From: Paractinoplanes rishiriensis
GTDB taxonomy: Bacteria > Actinomycetota > Actinomycetes > Mycobacteriales > Micromonosporaceae
Assembly: GCF_016862375.1 (NCBI RefSeq)
Contig: NZ_BOMV01000077.1
Coordinates: 1-64,000, forward strand
Reading direction: 5' to 3'
DNA: 64,000 bases
Every line of letters begins with the position of its first letter. The first letter of the stretch is position 1. Below the pieces are notes generated by a model. That model was not told the origin of the DNA and did not search any database. It saw only the letters and a program-made list of their open reading frames with translations. The position numbers were made by a program, and so were the translations under genes. Below, piece after piece: positions 16,874 to 24,592 of the stretch.

Positions 16874-18451
16874 GTGGCACCCGAATTCGAGCCGGATCAG
16901 GCTCTGCTGTCCACGATGGCCGACGTCGCGGGCCGGCGCTTCGACCACGTGATCGTCGGCGGGGGGTGCGTCGGCACGGTGCTGGCGGCGAGCCTGCTCG
17001 ACCGCGACCCGCACGCCCGGGTCCTGATCCTGGAACAGGGCCCCTGGCTGCTCGGCGAGCACGTGCAGGACCTCGCGCCGCAGACCCAGGCGCTGATGGA
17101 CACGGCGATCGCGACCCCGTGGCGGACGGCCGGCGACCTGTTCCTGGCCGCCCAGATCCCGCACCTCGGCGGCCGGGCCCTGTTCTGGAGCGGCTGGACC
17201 CCGCAGCCCCGCCCGGACCAGCTGCGGGCCTGGCCGGCGCCGGTGGTCCGGGAGCTCGGCAGTTACTGGGCCGAGGCGCGCGAGGTGCTCGGCGTGCACA
17301 CCGCCGCCTACGGCCCCCTGCACGACATGGTGCGCGCCCGGATCAGGCGGGCGCTGCCCGGCTGCCCCGGCCTGGAGACGCCGGCCAGCCCCGAACAGCT
17401 CGACGCGCTGCTGGCGAGCGCGATGCGCCCCCGGACGGCCGGCCGCAGCCGGTTCAGCCCGGTACCGGTCCTGGTCGGGCTGCTGCGGGCGCACCCGGAC
17501 CGGTTCGCGGTGGTCGCCGAGTGCCCGGTCGAGGGGTTCCGGCTGGCCGGCACCGAGGCCGGCGCTGAGGCCGTCGCGGTACGCACCGCGCACGGCGACC
17601 TGCCGCTGGACGGCGCCCGGCTGCTGCTGGCCAACGGCACCGTGGAGAGCACCCGGCTGGTGCTCGACGCGCTGCCGGCCGAGCGGCGGCCGCTGGCCGG
17701 TCGCAACCTCAACGGTCACGTCGGCAGCTGGTTCGCCTGCCGGGTTCCGCGCTCGGCGTTCCCCGGCCTGCCCGAGGGCCATGTGCTCGGCGCCTACTAC
17801 CTGGACGGCGGCATCCCCGAGCGGCAGTTCCACCTGCAGCTGATCGCCAGCGCCACCACCGACGCGGCCCGCGATCACGACCGGATCTACCGGAGCGTGC
17901 CGGAGCTGTCCGGCGCGGACATCATGGCCCAGCTCGCTGCCGACGAGCACGTCGTGTTCCTCGTACGCGGCCTCGGGGAGATCTCCACGGACGGCCCGGC
18001 GGAATCGCCGGTTGCGGTGCGCCTCGGCGCGGACGGCACGACCGAGGTGGACCTCCGGCTGGACCCGGCCGACCGGCGCATGTGGGACGCGCTGGACGCC
18101 TGCCAGGACGCCCTGCTGGCCGGGCTGTTCGACGGCGAGCAGCTCGAATACTGGTCGTCCGAGGAGCAGCGGTGGACCGCCGGCCCGCCGGCCGCCCGGC
18201 GGCAGCCGTTCCTGATGCACGAGGCCGGCACGCTCTGGATGGGCGAGTCGCCGGACGATTCGGTCACCGACCTGCACGGCCGCCCGCACGGGGTGACCAA
18301 CGTGCACGTCGCCACCGCGGCGGCGTTCCCGACCGAGGGTTCCTGGAACCCGACGCTGACCATGGTCGCGATGGCGGTGCGTCTGGCCGCGCACCTGGCC
18401 GCGGAGGCGACCTGCCCGCCGGCCCGGCCGCTCGTGACGGCGGCCCGGTGA
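16874..18451 (+). CDS. GMC-family FAD-dependent oxidoreductase
   Basis: About 525 residues. The FAD-binding Rossmann motif is VIVGGGCVGTVLAASLL, followed by the GMC segment with GGRALFWSGW, a substrate domain, and the C-terminal catalytic region HEAGTLWMGESPDDSV with the distal WNPTLTMVAMAVRLAAHL, giving the His/Asn pair expected of GMC enzymes. Family members (choline dehydrogenase, glucose/pyranose oxidases, glycoside 3-oxidases) oxidise alcohols. The GTG at 16874 has GAGGAGG 6 bases upstream; a GTG at 16859 also has an AGGAGG but closer. First gene of the plus-strand operon; its stop overlaps the next start (TGATG). It likely oxidises a hydroxyl on the product or a sugar/cyclitol precursor. 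Confidence 0.88.
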   Translation: MAPEFEPDQALLSTMADVAGRRFDHVIVGGGCVGTVLAASLLDRDPHARVLILEQGPWLLGEHVQDLAPQTQALMDTAIATPWRTAGDLFLAAQIPHLGGRALFWSGWTPQPRPDQLRAWPAPVVRELGSYWAEAREVLGVHTAAYGPLHDMVRARIRRALPGCPGLETPASPEQLDALLASAMRPRTAGRSRFSPVPVLVGLLRAHPDRFAVVAECPVEGFRLAGTEAGAEAVAVRTAHGDLPLDGARLLLANGTVESTRLVLDALPAERRPLAGRNLNGHVGSWFACRVPRSAFPGLPEGHVLGAYYLDGGIPERQFHLQLIASATTDAARDHDRIYRSVPELSGADIMAQLAADEHVVFLVRGLGEISTDGPAESPVAVRLGADGTTEVDLRLDPADRRMWDALDACQDALLAGLFDGEQLEYWSSEEQRWTAGPPAARRQPFLMHEAGTLWMGESPDDSVTDLHGRPHGVTNVHVATAAAFPTEGSWNPTLTMVAMAVRLAAHLAAEATCPPARPLVTAAR

Positions 18452-19353
18452 TGCAGGTCCGCATCCACGTCGAGCCGACCGAGGTCGGTGCCTCCTACGC
18501 CGAGCTGTCCCGGGCCGCGCGGGCCGCCGAGGAATGCGGCTTCGACGGCTTCTTCCGGTCCGACCACTACCTGCGGTTCGGCGACCGGACCGGCCCGGCC
18601 GCACCGAGCGACGCGTGGACGACGCTCGCCGGCCTGGCCCGGGACACCCGGTCGATCACGCTCGGCACGCTGGTCAGCCCGGTCACCTTCCGCTCGCCGG
18701 CGCAGCTCGCGATCCAGGTGGCGGACGTCGCCGAGATGTCCGGCGGCCGGGTCGAGCTGGGCCTCGGCACCGGCTGGCACGGCGCCGAGCACACCGCGTA
18801 CGGGATCGCCTTCCCGCCGCGGCGGTACGCCCGGCTGGCCGAGCAGATCGAGGTGCTGACCGGCCTCTGGGCCGCGACCGGGCCGTTCACCTTCCACGGC
18901 GAGCACTACTGCCTGGACGCCGCGCCACCGCCACGCCGCGATCCCGGCCGGCCCGCGCCACCGCTGATCATCGGCGGGATGGGTGCCCGGCGCACGCCCG
19001 AGCTGGCCGCCCGGCACGCCGCCGAGTACAACGCGCTGGCCGCCCCGCCCGCGGTCGCCGCCGCCCGCTACGAACTGGTCGGCAAGCTCGCCGCGCAGTC
19101 CGGCCGGCAGGTCGTCTGCTCGACGCTGCAGACCGTCTGCTGCGGCCGCACCGACGCCGAGGTGGCCCGCCGGGCAGCGGCGCTCGGCGAACCGCTCGGC
19201 CCGGACGCGTTCGCCGGCACCCCGGACGCCGTCGCCGAGCGGATCCACCGCTACGCCGAGGCCGGCGCCACCCGCGTCTACCTGCGGGTGCTCGACCTCG
19301 GCGACCTCGACCACCTGGAACTGCTGGCCGCCGCCGTGCTGCCCCAACTATGA
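18451..19353 (+). CDS. LLM-class (luciferase-like, probably F420-dependent) oxidoreductase
   Basis: 300 residues with the bacterial luciferase-like TIM-barrel pattern: QVRIHVEPTEVGASY at the start, AEECGFDGFFRSDHYL, SITLGTLVSPVTFRSPAQLA, a GLGTGWHGAEHTAYG segment and LIIGGMGARRTPELAARHAAEYN. LLM proteins of this type in actinobacteria usually use F420 (some FMN) for hydride transfer. The ATG overlaps the GMC stop (TGATG). The start is fixed by this overlap and by similarity beginning at once. Probably a tailoring reductase or dehydrogenase of the cluster. Confidence 0.88.
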   Translation: MQVRIHVEPTEVGASYAELSRAARAAEECGFDGFFRSDHYLRFGDRTGPAAPSDAWTTLAGLARDTRSITLGTLVSPVTFRSPAQLAIQVADVAEMSGGRVELGLGTGWHGAEHTAYGIAFPPRRYARLAEQIEVLTGLWAATGPFTFHGEHYCLDAAPPPRRDPGRPAPPLIIGGMGARRTPELAARHAAEYNALAAPPAVAAARYELVGKLAAQSGRQVVCSTLQTVCCGRTDAEVARRAAALGEPLGPDAFAGTPDAVAERIHRYAEAGATRVYLRVLDLGDLDHLELLAAAVLPQL

Positions 19354-19371
19354 GGCTGCCCCAACTATGAG
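19338..19371 (+). repeat. 17-bp perfect tandem duplication spanning a stop codon
   Basis: GCTGCCCCAACTATGAG occurs twice in direct contact (19338-19354 and 19355-19371). The first copy carries the last codons and the TGA stop of the LLM gene. The second copy fills most of the gap to the PurC-like gene, and its last G begins the ribosome-binding GGAGGAG. It looks like a recent slippage duplication that changed the spacing between two co-transcribed genes. Confidence 0.9.
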
Positions 19372-19380
19372 GAGGAGACC

Positions 19381-20073
19381 ATGCCGACCACCACCGCGCC
19401 CGACATCGAGGGCCGCAGCAAGCGGCTCTGGCTGCGCGACGACGGCACCTGCGACGTCGAGCTGATCCCGAGCCTGCGCAGCTTCACCTACCACCGGGAC
19501 GAGCTGATCGAGGACACCGGGCCGCTGCGGCTGGACTTCTACGAGCGGGCCGCCGCCCGGCTCGGCGAGGCCGGCATCCGCACCGCGTTCCGGGGCCGGC
19601 TCGGTCCGGTCCGCTACCGGGCCGCCTACCGGCCGGCCCCGCCGTTCGAGGTGATCGTCAAGAACCGTGCGGTCGGCTCGACCACGGTCAAGTACCCGGG
19701 CCTGTTCCCGGCCGGCGAGCCGCTGCCCCGCCCGGTGGTGAAGTTCGACTACCGGGTCGACCCGGAGGACCAGCCGATCGGCGAGGACTACCTGCGTGCC
19801 CTGGACGTGCCGGTGGACGCGTTCCGGGAGACCGCGCTGGCCGTCAACACCGCGCTGCGGTCCTGGTTGCACCCGCTGGACCTGTGGGACTTCTGCCTGA
19901 TCCTGGCCACCGACACCGACGGGACGCCGATCGTCATCTCCGAGGTGTCGCCGGACTGCATGCGGCTGCGGCACCCGGACGGCGCGAAGCTCGACAAGGA
20001 CCTGTTCCGCGACGGCGGCCGGCCCGAGGAGATCGTCGCGGCCTGGCGCAGGCTGCTCGATGAGCTCGGCTGA
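19381..20073 (+). CDS. PurC-like (SAICAR synthetase-fold) protein, divergent
   Basis: 230 residues. Family landmarks are the start GRSKRLWLRDDG (GKxKxxY in PurC), FEVIVKNRAVGST (ExxVRNxxAGS), PVVKFDYRVDPEDQPIGEDYL and the C-terminal EVSPDCMRL ... KLDKDLFRDGG. PurC joins aspartate to CAIR with ATP. Here the region that in PurC reads DFKLEFG is DFCLILA, and the GDEFSPD motif reads ISEVSPD, so acidic residues that bind metal in the classical enzyme seem absent. The ATG has GGAGGAGA upstream. It lies in a tailoring operon rather than with purine genes, so a PurC paralogue recruited to amide formation in a natural product is more likely than purine synthesis. Confidence 0.75.
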   Translation: MPTTTAPDIEGRSKRLWLRDDGTCDVELIPSLRSFTYHRDELIEDTGPLRLDFYERAAARLGEAGIRTAFRGRLGPVRYRAAYRPAPPFEVIVKNRAVGSTTVKYPGLFPAGEPLPRPVVKFDYRVDPEDQPIGEDYLRALDVPVDAFRETALAVNTALRSWLHPLDLWDFCLILATDTDGTPIVISEVSPDCMRLRHPDGAKLDKDLFRDGGRPEEIVAAWRRLLDELG

Positions 20074-20758
20074 CGACCGGCCGGTCGCCCTGGTGACCGG
20101 GGCGACCCGGGGCACCGGCCGGGCCGTCGCCCGGGAGTTGCACCGGCGCGGCTACGCGGTGGCCGCGCTGCACCGGGGCCGGTCCGGCGACGACTGGCTC
20201 ACCGAACTCGAGTGCGATCTCACCGATCCGGGCGCCCCGCCGGCCGAGCTACTCGCCCGGTTCGGCCGGCTGGACGCCGTGGTCTGCAACGCCGCGGTCC
20301 GCCGGCTGGGCCCCGTGGCCGACCTGGACCCGGCGGCCTGGGACGAGTCGGTGGCGGTCAATCTCAGCTCGGTGTTCCGGCTGATCCGGGCCACGCTGCC
20401 GGCCGTCCGCGCGGCGGCCGGCAGCTACGTGGTGATCGGCAGCCACGCCGGCACGCACTTCTTCGAGGGCGGTGCCGCCTACAGCGCCACCAAGGCGGCG
20501 CTGCGCGCGCTGGTGGAGACCTTGCTGCTCGAGGAGCGCCGTCATGGCGTACGGGCAACGCTCGTGCACGCCGGTGCGATCGCGAATCGGCCGGGCGACC
20601 GGAGCCCGTACAAGATGGCCGTGGAATCGGTCGCCAGGTGGGTCGCCATGATCGTCGCCGACCAGCCGCCCGACCTGGCCGTGGGTGAGATCGAAATCAG
20701 ACCGGCCCGGCTACGGACACCCGCGGTCGCCGGGCTGGCCCGGCTGCAGGACGTCTGA
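20060..20758 (+). CDS. Short-chain dehydrogenase/reductase (SDR)
   Basis: 232 residues of a classical SDR: TGATRGTGRAVA for NAD(P) binding, VVCNAAV (the NAG-like strand), the catalytic Ser in VVIGSHAG and YSATKAALRAL (YxxxK). It reduces a carbonyl or oxidises an alcohol. The ATG lies 14 bases inside the end of the PurC-like gene, so the two are translationally coupled. The last 48 bases overlap the convergent LuxR-type gene. It ends the plus-strand operon and could act on the ketone produced by the GMC enzyme. Confidence 0.88.
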   Translation: MSSADDRPVALVTGATRGTGRAVARELHRRGYAVAALHRGRSGDDWLTELECDLTDPGAPPAELLARFGRLDAVVCNAAVRRLGPVADLDPAAWDESVAVNLSSVFRLIRATLPAVRAAAGSYVVIGSHAGTHFFEGGAAYSATKAALRALVETLLLEERRHGVRATLVHAGAIANRPGDRSPYKMAVESVARWVAMIVADQPPDLAVGEIEIRPARLRTPAVAGLARLQDV

Positions 20759-21442
20759 GGCCAGGATGGCGACCTCGGTGCGGTTGGTGCAGCCCAGCTT
20801 GACCAGCAGGCTGGAGACGTGCCGCTTGACCGAGTGGCTGGAGATGTCCAGGCTGCGGGCGATCTGTTGGTTGCTGCGCCCGCGGGCGACGAGGGCCATC
20901 ACGGTCTGCTCCCGAGCGGTGAGCCGGCCGACCGGCATGGCCGGGATCTCCGGTGCTTTCTCGGGCGGGCGTGCCATCGCGTTTCGCAGCGCGGCCGGCA
21001 GCGAGGCGGCCACCGCCCGGCGCAGCAACTCGTGCCGGAAGTGCAGGGTGCCGTCGCCGGCTCGCAGCAGGTCCGCGTCCAGCGCCTCCTGCCAGGCCGG
21101 CAGCAGCGCCGCGACGGTGCTGCCGGTCATCCCGGCGACCTCGTCCGGGTCGACCGCCGGGCCGAGCACGGCCGCGACGCACAGCAGTTGCCGGCAGCCC
21201 GGACTCAGCCCGGCCAGCACCGTGCGGGCGAGCGCCACGGTCGCCTCGGGCAACGCGGCCGGCCCGGCTGACACCGCTAGCCCGTCGTCGATCGCGACGC
21301 GGCCCTCGTCGTGCAGGCCGGCCACCAGCGACCGGGTCCAGTCCGGATCGCCGGCCGCGGTGGCGACCAGATCGAGAACAGCTTCGGCCGGCGGGGCACC
21401 GAACACCGCGGTGCACAGCCGGAGGATCGCGTCGGGCGTCAT
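20711..21442 (-). CDS. LuxR-type regulator resembling the C-terminal half of a LAL protein
   Basis: 243 residues. The C-terminal 65 residues form a LuxR/GerE helix-turn-helix (LTAREQTVMALVARGRSNQQIARSLDI and downstream). The N-terminal part matches the stretch that follows the ATPase in large LAL regulators (ATAAGDPDWTRSLVAGLHDEGRV, LSPGCRQLLCVAAVLG, FRHELLRRAV), but there is no Walker A or B motif. It is therefore a LAL remnant without its ATPase, or a naturally short version. It is convergent with the SDR gene (48-bp overlap) and probably influences the neighbouring cluster. Confidence 0.8.
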   Translation of the reverse strand: MTPDAILRLCTAVFGAPPAEAVLDLVATAAGDPDWTRSLVAGLHDEGRVAIDDGLAVSAGPAALPEATVALARTVLAGLSPGCRQLLCVAAVLGPAVDPDEVAGMTGSTVAALLPAWQEALDADLLRAGDGTLHFRHELLRRAVAASLPAALRNAMARPPEKAPEIPAMPVGRLTAREQTVMALVARGRSNQQIARSLDISSHSVKRHVSSLLVKLGCTNRTEVAILASDVLQPGQPGDRGCP

Positions 21443-21515
21443 GCCGGGATGATGCGGAGACTCGCTCAGAGTCCGCTCCTAGTCGGCTCCGAGCCGGCGT
21501 CCTACCATCCTGGCC

Positions 21516-22445
21516 ATGGTGCTCGACGCGGAGCGGCGGTGGAGCCGGCGGGCGGTGCTGCTGGCCGCCGGCGGGCTGGTCGCCGGCTGCTCGGGGCGGC
21601 CGGAGACCGACCGGGTCCCGTTGCGCCTGGCCACCGGCCCGGCCGGCGCGGTCTACCGGCGGATCGGGGGTGCCCTGGCCGAAAGCATCAACGAGCGGGT
21701 GCCCGGCGCCACCGTGACCACCGTCCCCAGCGGCGCGTCCACCGACAACATCAGGATGCTCCGGGCCGGCGCGGTGCATCTCGGACTGACCAGCCTGGAC
21801 GCGCTGATCACCACGGACGGCAGTGTGCCCGGCGGGTTGTCCGCGGTGTGCCGGCTCTACGACAGCCACCTGCACCTTGTCGTGCTGGCCGCCTCCCGGA
21901 TCACCAGGTGCGCCGACCTCGCGGGGCGGCGGATCTCGCTCGGTGCGCGCGACTCGGGCACTGAGTTCACCTCGTCGCGGGTGCTCGCGCTCGGCCGGGT
22001 GCGGGCCGGCGGGCGGCATCTCAGCCAGGCCGAGTCGGCCGCGTTGCTGCTCGACGGCGGGATCGACGCGATGTTCTCGCTGACCGGGGTGCCGACGCCG
22101 GCCGTCACCGAGCTGGCCGAGCGGCATCCGATCCGGCTGATCCCGCTGGCCGGCGAGGCCGACGCACTCGTCACGGCCTATCCGGGGCCGTATGTTCCGG
22201 CCACGATCGCGCCGACCGCGTACCCGGGTGTGCCGGCGACCCCGACCGTGGCGGTGCCCAACGTGCTGCTCGTGCGCGACGACGTGCCGCACGACCTGGT
22301 CTACGCGATCACCGACACGATCTTCACGCACACTCAGACGATGGTGCCGGAGGGGTTGCGGATCAACGTGCGCACGGGGATCGCCACCGCGTCGGTCCCG
22401 CTCCATCCGGGGGCGGTCAGCTGGTTCCGAGATCGGAAGCGGTGA
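21516..22445 (+). CDS. TAXI-family (TRAP-associated) solute-binding lipoprotein
   Basis: 309 residues. The N-terminus has RRWSRRAVLLAAGGLVAGC, a Tat/lipoprotein signal with Cys25 as lipidation site. The mature part starts with the TAXI hallmark LATGPAGAVYRRIGGALAESINERV and continues with TVPSGASTDNIRML and a C-terminal PNVLLVRDDVPHDLVYAITDTIF. TAXI proteins bind carboxylates or amino acids for TRAP transporters, but no TRAP membrane subunit is near. Its 3' end overlaps the convergent sensor kinase by 29 bp. An accessory ligand-binding role for the adjacent two-component system is possible (inference). Confidence 0.85.
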   Translation: MVLDAERRWSRRAVLLAAGGLVAGCSGRPETDRVPLRLATGPAGAVYRRIGGALAESINERVPGATVTTVPSGASTDNIRMLRAGAVHLGLTSLDALITTDGSVPGGLSAVCRLYDSHLHLVVLAASRITRCADLAGRRISLGARDSGTEFTSSRVLALGRVRAGGRHLSQAESAALLLDGGIDAMFSLTGVPTPAVTELAERHPIRLIPLAGEADALVTAYPGPYVPATIAPTAYPGVPATPTVAVPNVLLVRDDVPHDLVYAITDTIFTHTQTMVPEGLRINVRTGIATASVPLHPGAVSWFRDRKR

Positions 22446-23835
22446 TCGGCAGCGCCACGATCGCGGCGAAGCCGTGGCCGGAACCGTCCGGGCGCGGCAG
22501 GCCCTCCGCCAGGCGCAGCTCACCGCCGGCCGCGCCGGCCAGGTCGGCGCAGATCGCCAGGCCGAGGCCGGTGCCGGGGACGTTCTGGTGTTTCGGCGAC
22601 CGCCAGAAGCGGCGCAGCGCCTGACCGCGCTCGGCCTCGTCCAGGCCCTGACCGTCGTCCCGGACGCTGATCAGCACCCGGTCGCCGTCCCCGACCCGGG
22701 CACTCACCTCGATCAACCGCGCTTCGGAGAGCCGCAGCGCGTTGCTGATCAGCTCGTCCAGGATGCTGCCCAGGCCGCCGGGCGGCTCGAGCAGCCGCAG
22801 GCCGGGCGGCACGTCGACGGCCAGGGTCTCGCCCGCGGTCGCGGTCAGTGCCCGCCACCGGTCCAGCCGGGTGGCCAGCACCGCGTCCAGGTCCACCGGG
22901 GACGCCGTGCGCATGCTCTCCATCCGGGCGCTGGCCTGCAGCGAGTTGAGCATCCGCTGCATCGCCTTGAGTTCGTCCACCGCCATGGCGTACACCTGCT
23001 TGCCGTTGTCGCCCGGAGCGAGGTGCGGCGCCAGGCTCTCCACCGCCAGCCGCAGGCTGGTCAGCGGGTTGCGCAGCTGGTGCGAGGCGTCGGAGACGAA
23101 CGCCCGCTGGCGCTGCACCGCGTTCTCGACCGCGTCCATCATGGTGTTGAACGAGGCCGCCAGCCGCCGCAACTCGGCCGGGCCGGCCTCGGCCTCGGCC
23201 CGGGTGGTCAGGTCGCCCCGGGAGATCCGCGCGGTGGCCGCGTCCAGCTGGCGCACCGGGCGCAGCACCCACGCCGACACCGGCCAGGCGACCGCCACCA
23301 GCGCGATCAGCGGCAGCAGCCCGAGCCCGGCGAGACGGGCCCAGCGGGCCAGGATGCGGTCCCGGGTGCGGGACAGGTCGGAGATCGTCACGACCGCGCC
23401 GACCACCTCGCTGTCCCGGCCCACCGGCTCGGCCACCACCAGCGCGGAGTCGTGCCACGGCGCCCACTCCCGGGACGGTTCGGAGCGCGCGCCGGCCAGC
23501 GCCGCGGTCACGATGCCGGGCAGGGCCGGCTCGGCGCCGGCGGCCGTGCGGTAGGCGTCGGCCGGGCCGAGCAGCACCATCCCGGAGGTGTCGATCACCG
23601 CCACCGGGATGTCGTACAGGCGGTGGTAGCGGGTCAGTTCCTCCTGGAGTGCCTCGGTGCGGCCGGTGGACAGCGCGGTGTCGGCCAGCGAGGCGAACCG
23701 GCCGATGTCGTTGAGGCGATCGACGTACACCTCCTGCATTTCTCTTTCCGCCACGGTGACACCGAGCGGAACGCCGAGCGCCACCACCAGCAGGACGGCG
23801 AGCGGCACCAGGACGACGAGCAGGCGGCGGTGCAC
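22417..23835 (-). CDS. Membrane sensor histidine kinase
   Basis: 472 residues. Transmembrane helix 1 is about 5-27, an extracytoplasmic sensor domain is about 28-165, and helix 2 is about 168-190, followed by HAMP (LRPVRQLDAATARISRGDL). The dimerisation domain has His252 in FVSDASHQLRNPLTSL. The ATPase domain has Asn365 (N box), DDGQG at 393-397 and GTGLGL at 421-426. The start MHRRLLVVLV is supported by the immediate hydrophobic helix. It lies 6 bases after the response regulator gene. The pair resembles TctE/TctD, which regulate tricarboxylate uptake, and is divergent from a TctCBA operon. Confidence 0.92.
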   Translation of the reverse strand: MHRRLLVVLVPLAVLLVVALGVPLGVTVAEREMQEVYVDRLNDIGRFASLADTALSTGRTEALQEELTRYHRLYDIPVAVIDTSGMVLLGPADAYRTAAGAEPALPGIVTAALAGARSEPSREWAPWHDSALVVAEPVGRDSEVVGAVVTISDLSRTRDRILARWARLAGLGLLPLIALVAVAWPVSAWVLRPVRQLDAATARISRGDLTTRAEAEAGPAELRRLAASFNTMMDAVENAVQRQRAFVSDASHQLRNPLTSLRLAVESLAPHLAPGDNGKQVYAMAVDELKAMQRMLNSLQASARMESMRTASPVDLDAVLATRLDRWRALTATAGETLAVDVPPGLRLLEPPGGLGSILDELISNALRLSEARLIEVSARVGDGDRVLISVRDDGQGLDEAERGQALRRFWRSPKHQNVPGTGLGLAICADLAGAAGGELRLAEGLPRPDGSGHGFAAIVALPITASDLGTS

Positions 23836-23841
23836 GGCCGG

Positions 23842-24525
23842 TCAGCCGATCAGCTCCGGCGCGTCGGCCAGCAGCCGGTAGCCCACCCCGTGGACCGTGC
23901 GGATGACCACTGCCGGCCCGAGCTTGTGCCGCAGCGCGGCGATGTGCGTGTCCAGGGTGCGGCTCGACGGCTCCCAGGTGGCGCCCCAGATCTGGTCGAG
24001 GATGACGTCCCGGCTGACCACGTTGGGCGCGCGCCGGGCCAGCAGCAGGAGCAGGTCGAACTCCTTGCGGGTCAGGGTCACGGCGGTGCCGCCGACGGTG
24101 ACCTCGCGGGCGCCGACCCCGATCCGGATCGAGCCGACCACGAGCGGCTCGTCCGGGTGAGTCTGCGCCCGGGCGGTGCGGGTGCGTCGCAGCACGGCGT
24201 CGATGCGGGCCAGCAGTTCCGCTACGCCGAACGGCTTCACGATGTAGTCGTCGGCGCCGGCCCGCAGGCCCCGGACGCGGTCGTGCTCCTCGGACCGCGC
24301 GGTCACCGCGATGACCGCCGTCTCGGGCCGGTCGCGCAGCCGGCGGATCACGTCGAGCCCGTCGCCGTCGGGCAGGCCCAGATCGACCAGGACGACATCG
24401 GACGGTTCGGCGCTCGCGGCCTCGGCGGCGGTGGCGACCCGGTGCACCTCGAAACCGGCCTGGGCCAGGACGGTCACCAGACCACGCGCCACGCGGTCGT
24501 CATCCTCGATGACGGTGATCCGCAT
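23842..24525 (-). CDS. OmpR/TctD-type response regulator
   Basis: 227 residues. The receiver domain starts MRITVIEDDDRVARG and has the phospho-acceptor Asp48 in VVLVDLGLPDGDG and Lys in YIVKPFG. The winged helix has TLTRKEFDLLLLL, RTLDTHIAALRHKLG and TVHGVGYRL. I placed the start at the ATG of MRITVIEDD, the standard position for receivers; an upstream extension is possible. It shares a 67-bp divergent promoter region with tctC at 24593 and most likely switches on that transporter when the ligand is sensed. Confidence 0.92.
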   Translation of the reverse strand: MRITVIEDDDRVARGLVTVLAQAGFEVHRVATAAEAASAEPSDVVLVDLGLPDGDGLDVIRRLRDRPETAVIAVTARSEEHDRVRGLRAGADDYIVKPFGVAELLARIDAVLRRTRTARAQTHPDEPLVVGSIRIGVGAREVTVGGTAVTLTRKEFDLLLLLARRAPNVVSRDVILDQIWGATWEPSSRTLDTHIAALRHKLGPAVVIRTVHGVGYRLLADAPELIG

Positions 24526-24592
24526 ACCGGCGGATTCTACTTCTTGGGATTCCTCTGACACCATCGGCGTCCACACCGGTCAAACTGACCTG

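Noticed and set aside
16731..16880. NRPS start at 16880
   Set aside because: It would run through the inverted repeat and into the divergent GMC gene, has no ribosome-binding site, and the added residues show no carrier-domain similarity.
18082..18450. Upstream extension of the LLM reading frame
   Set aside because: It overlaps the GMC gene out of frame; the TGATG junction and immediate similarity at MQVRIHVEP fix the start at 18451.
19381..20073. Housekeeping purC
   Set aside because: The gene is inside a tailoring operon with oxidoreductases, and residues typical of the purine enzyme are changed; a recruited paralogue fits better, though I cannot exclude it without the rest of the genome.
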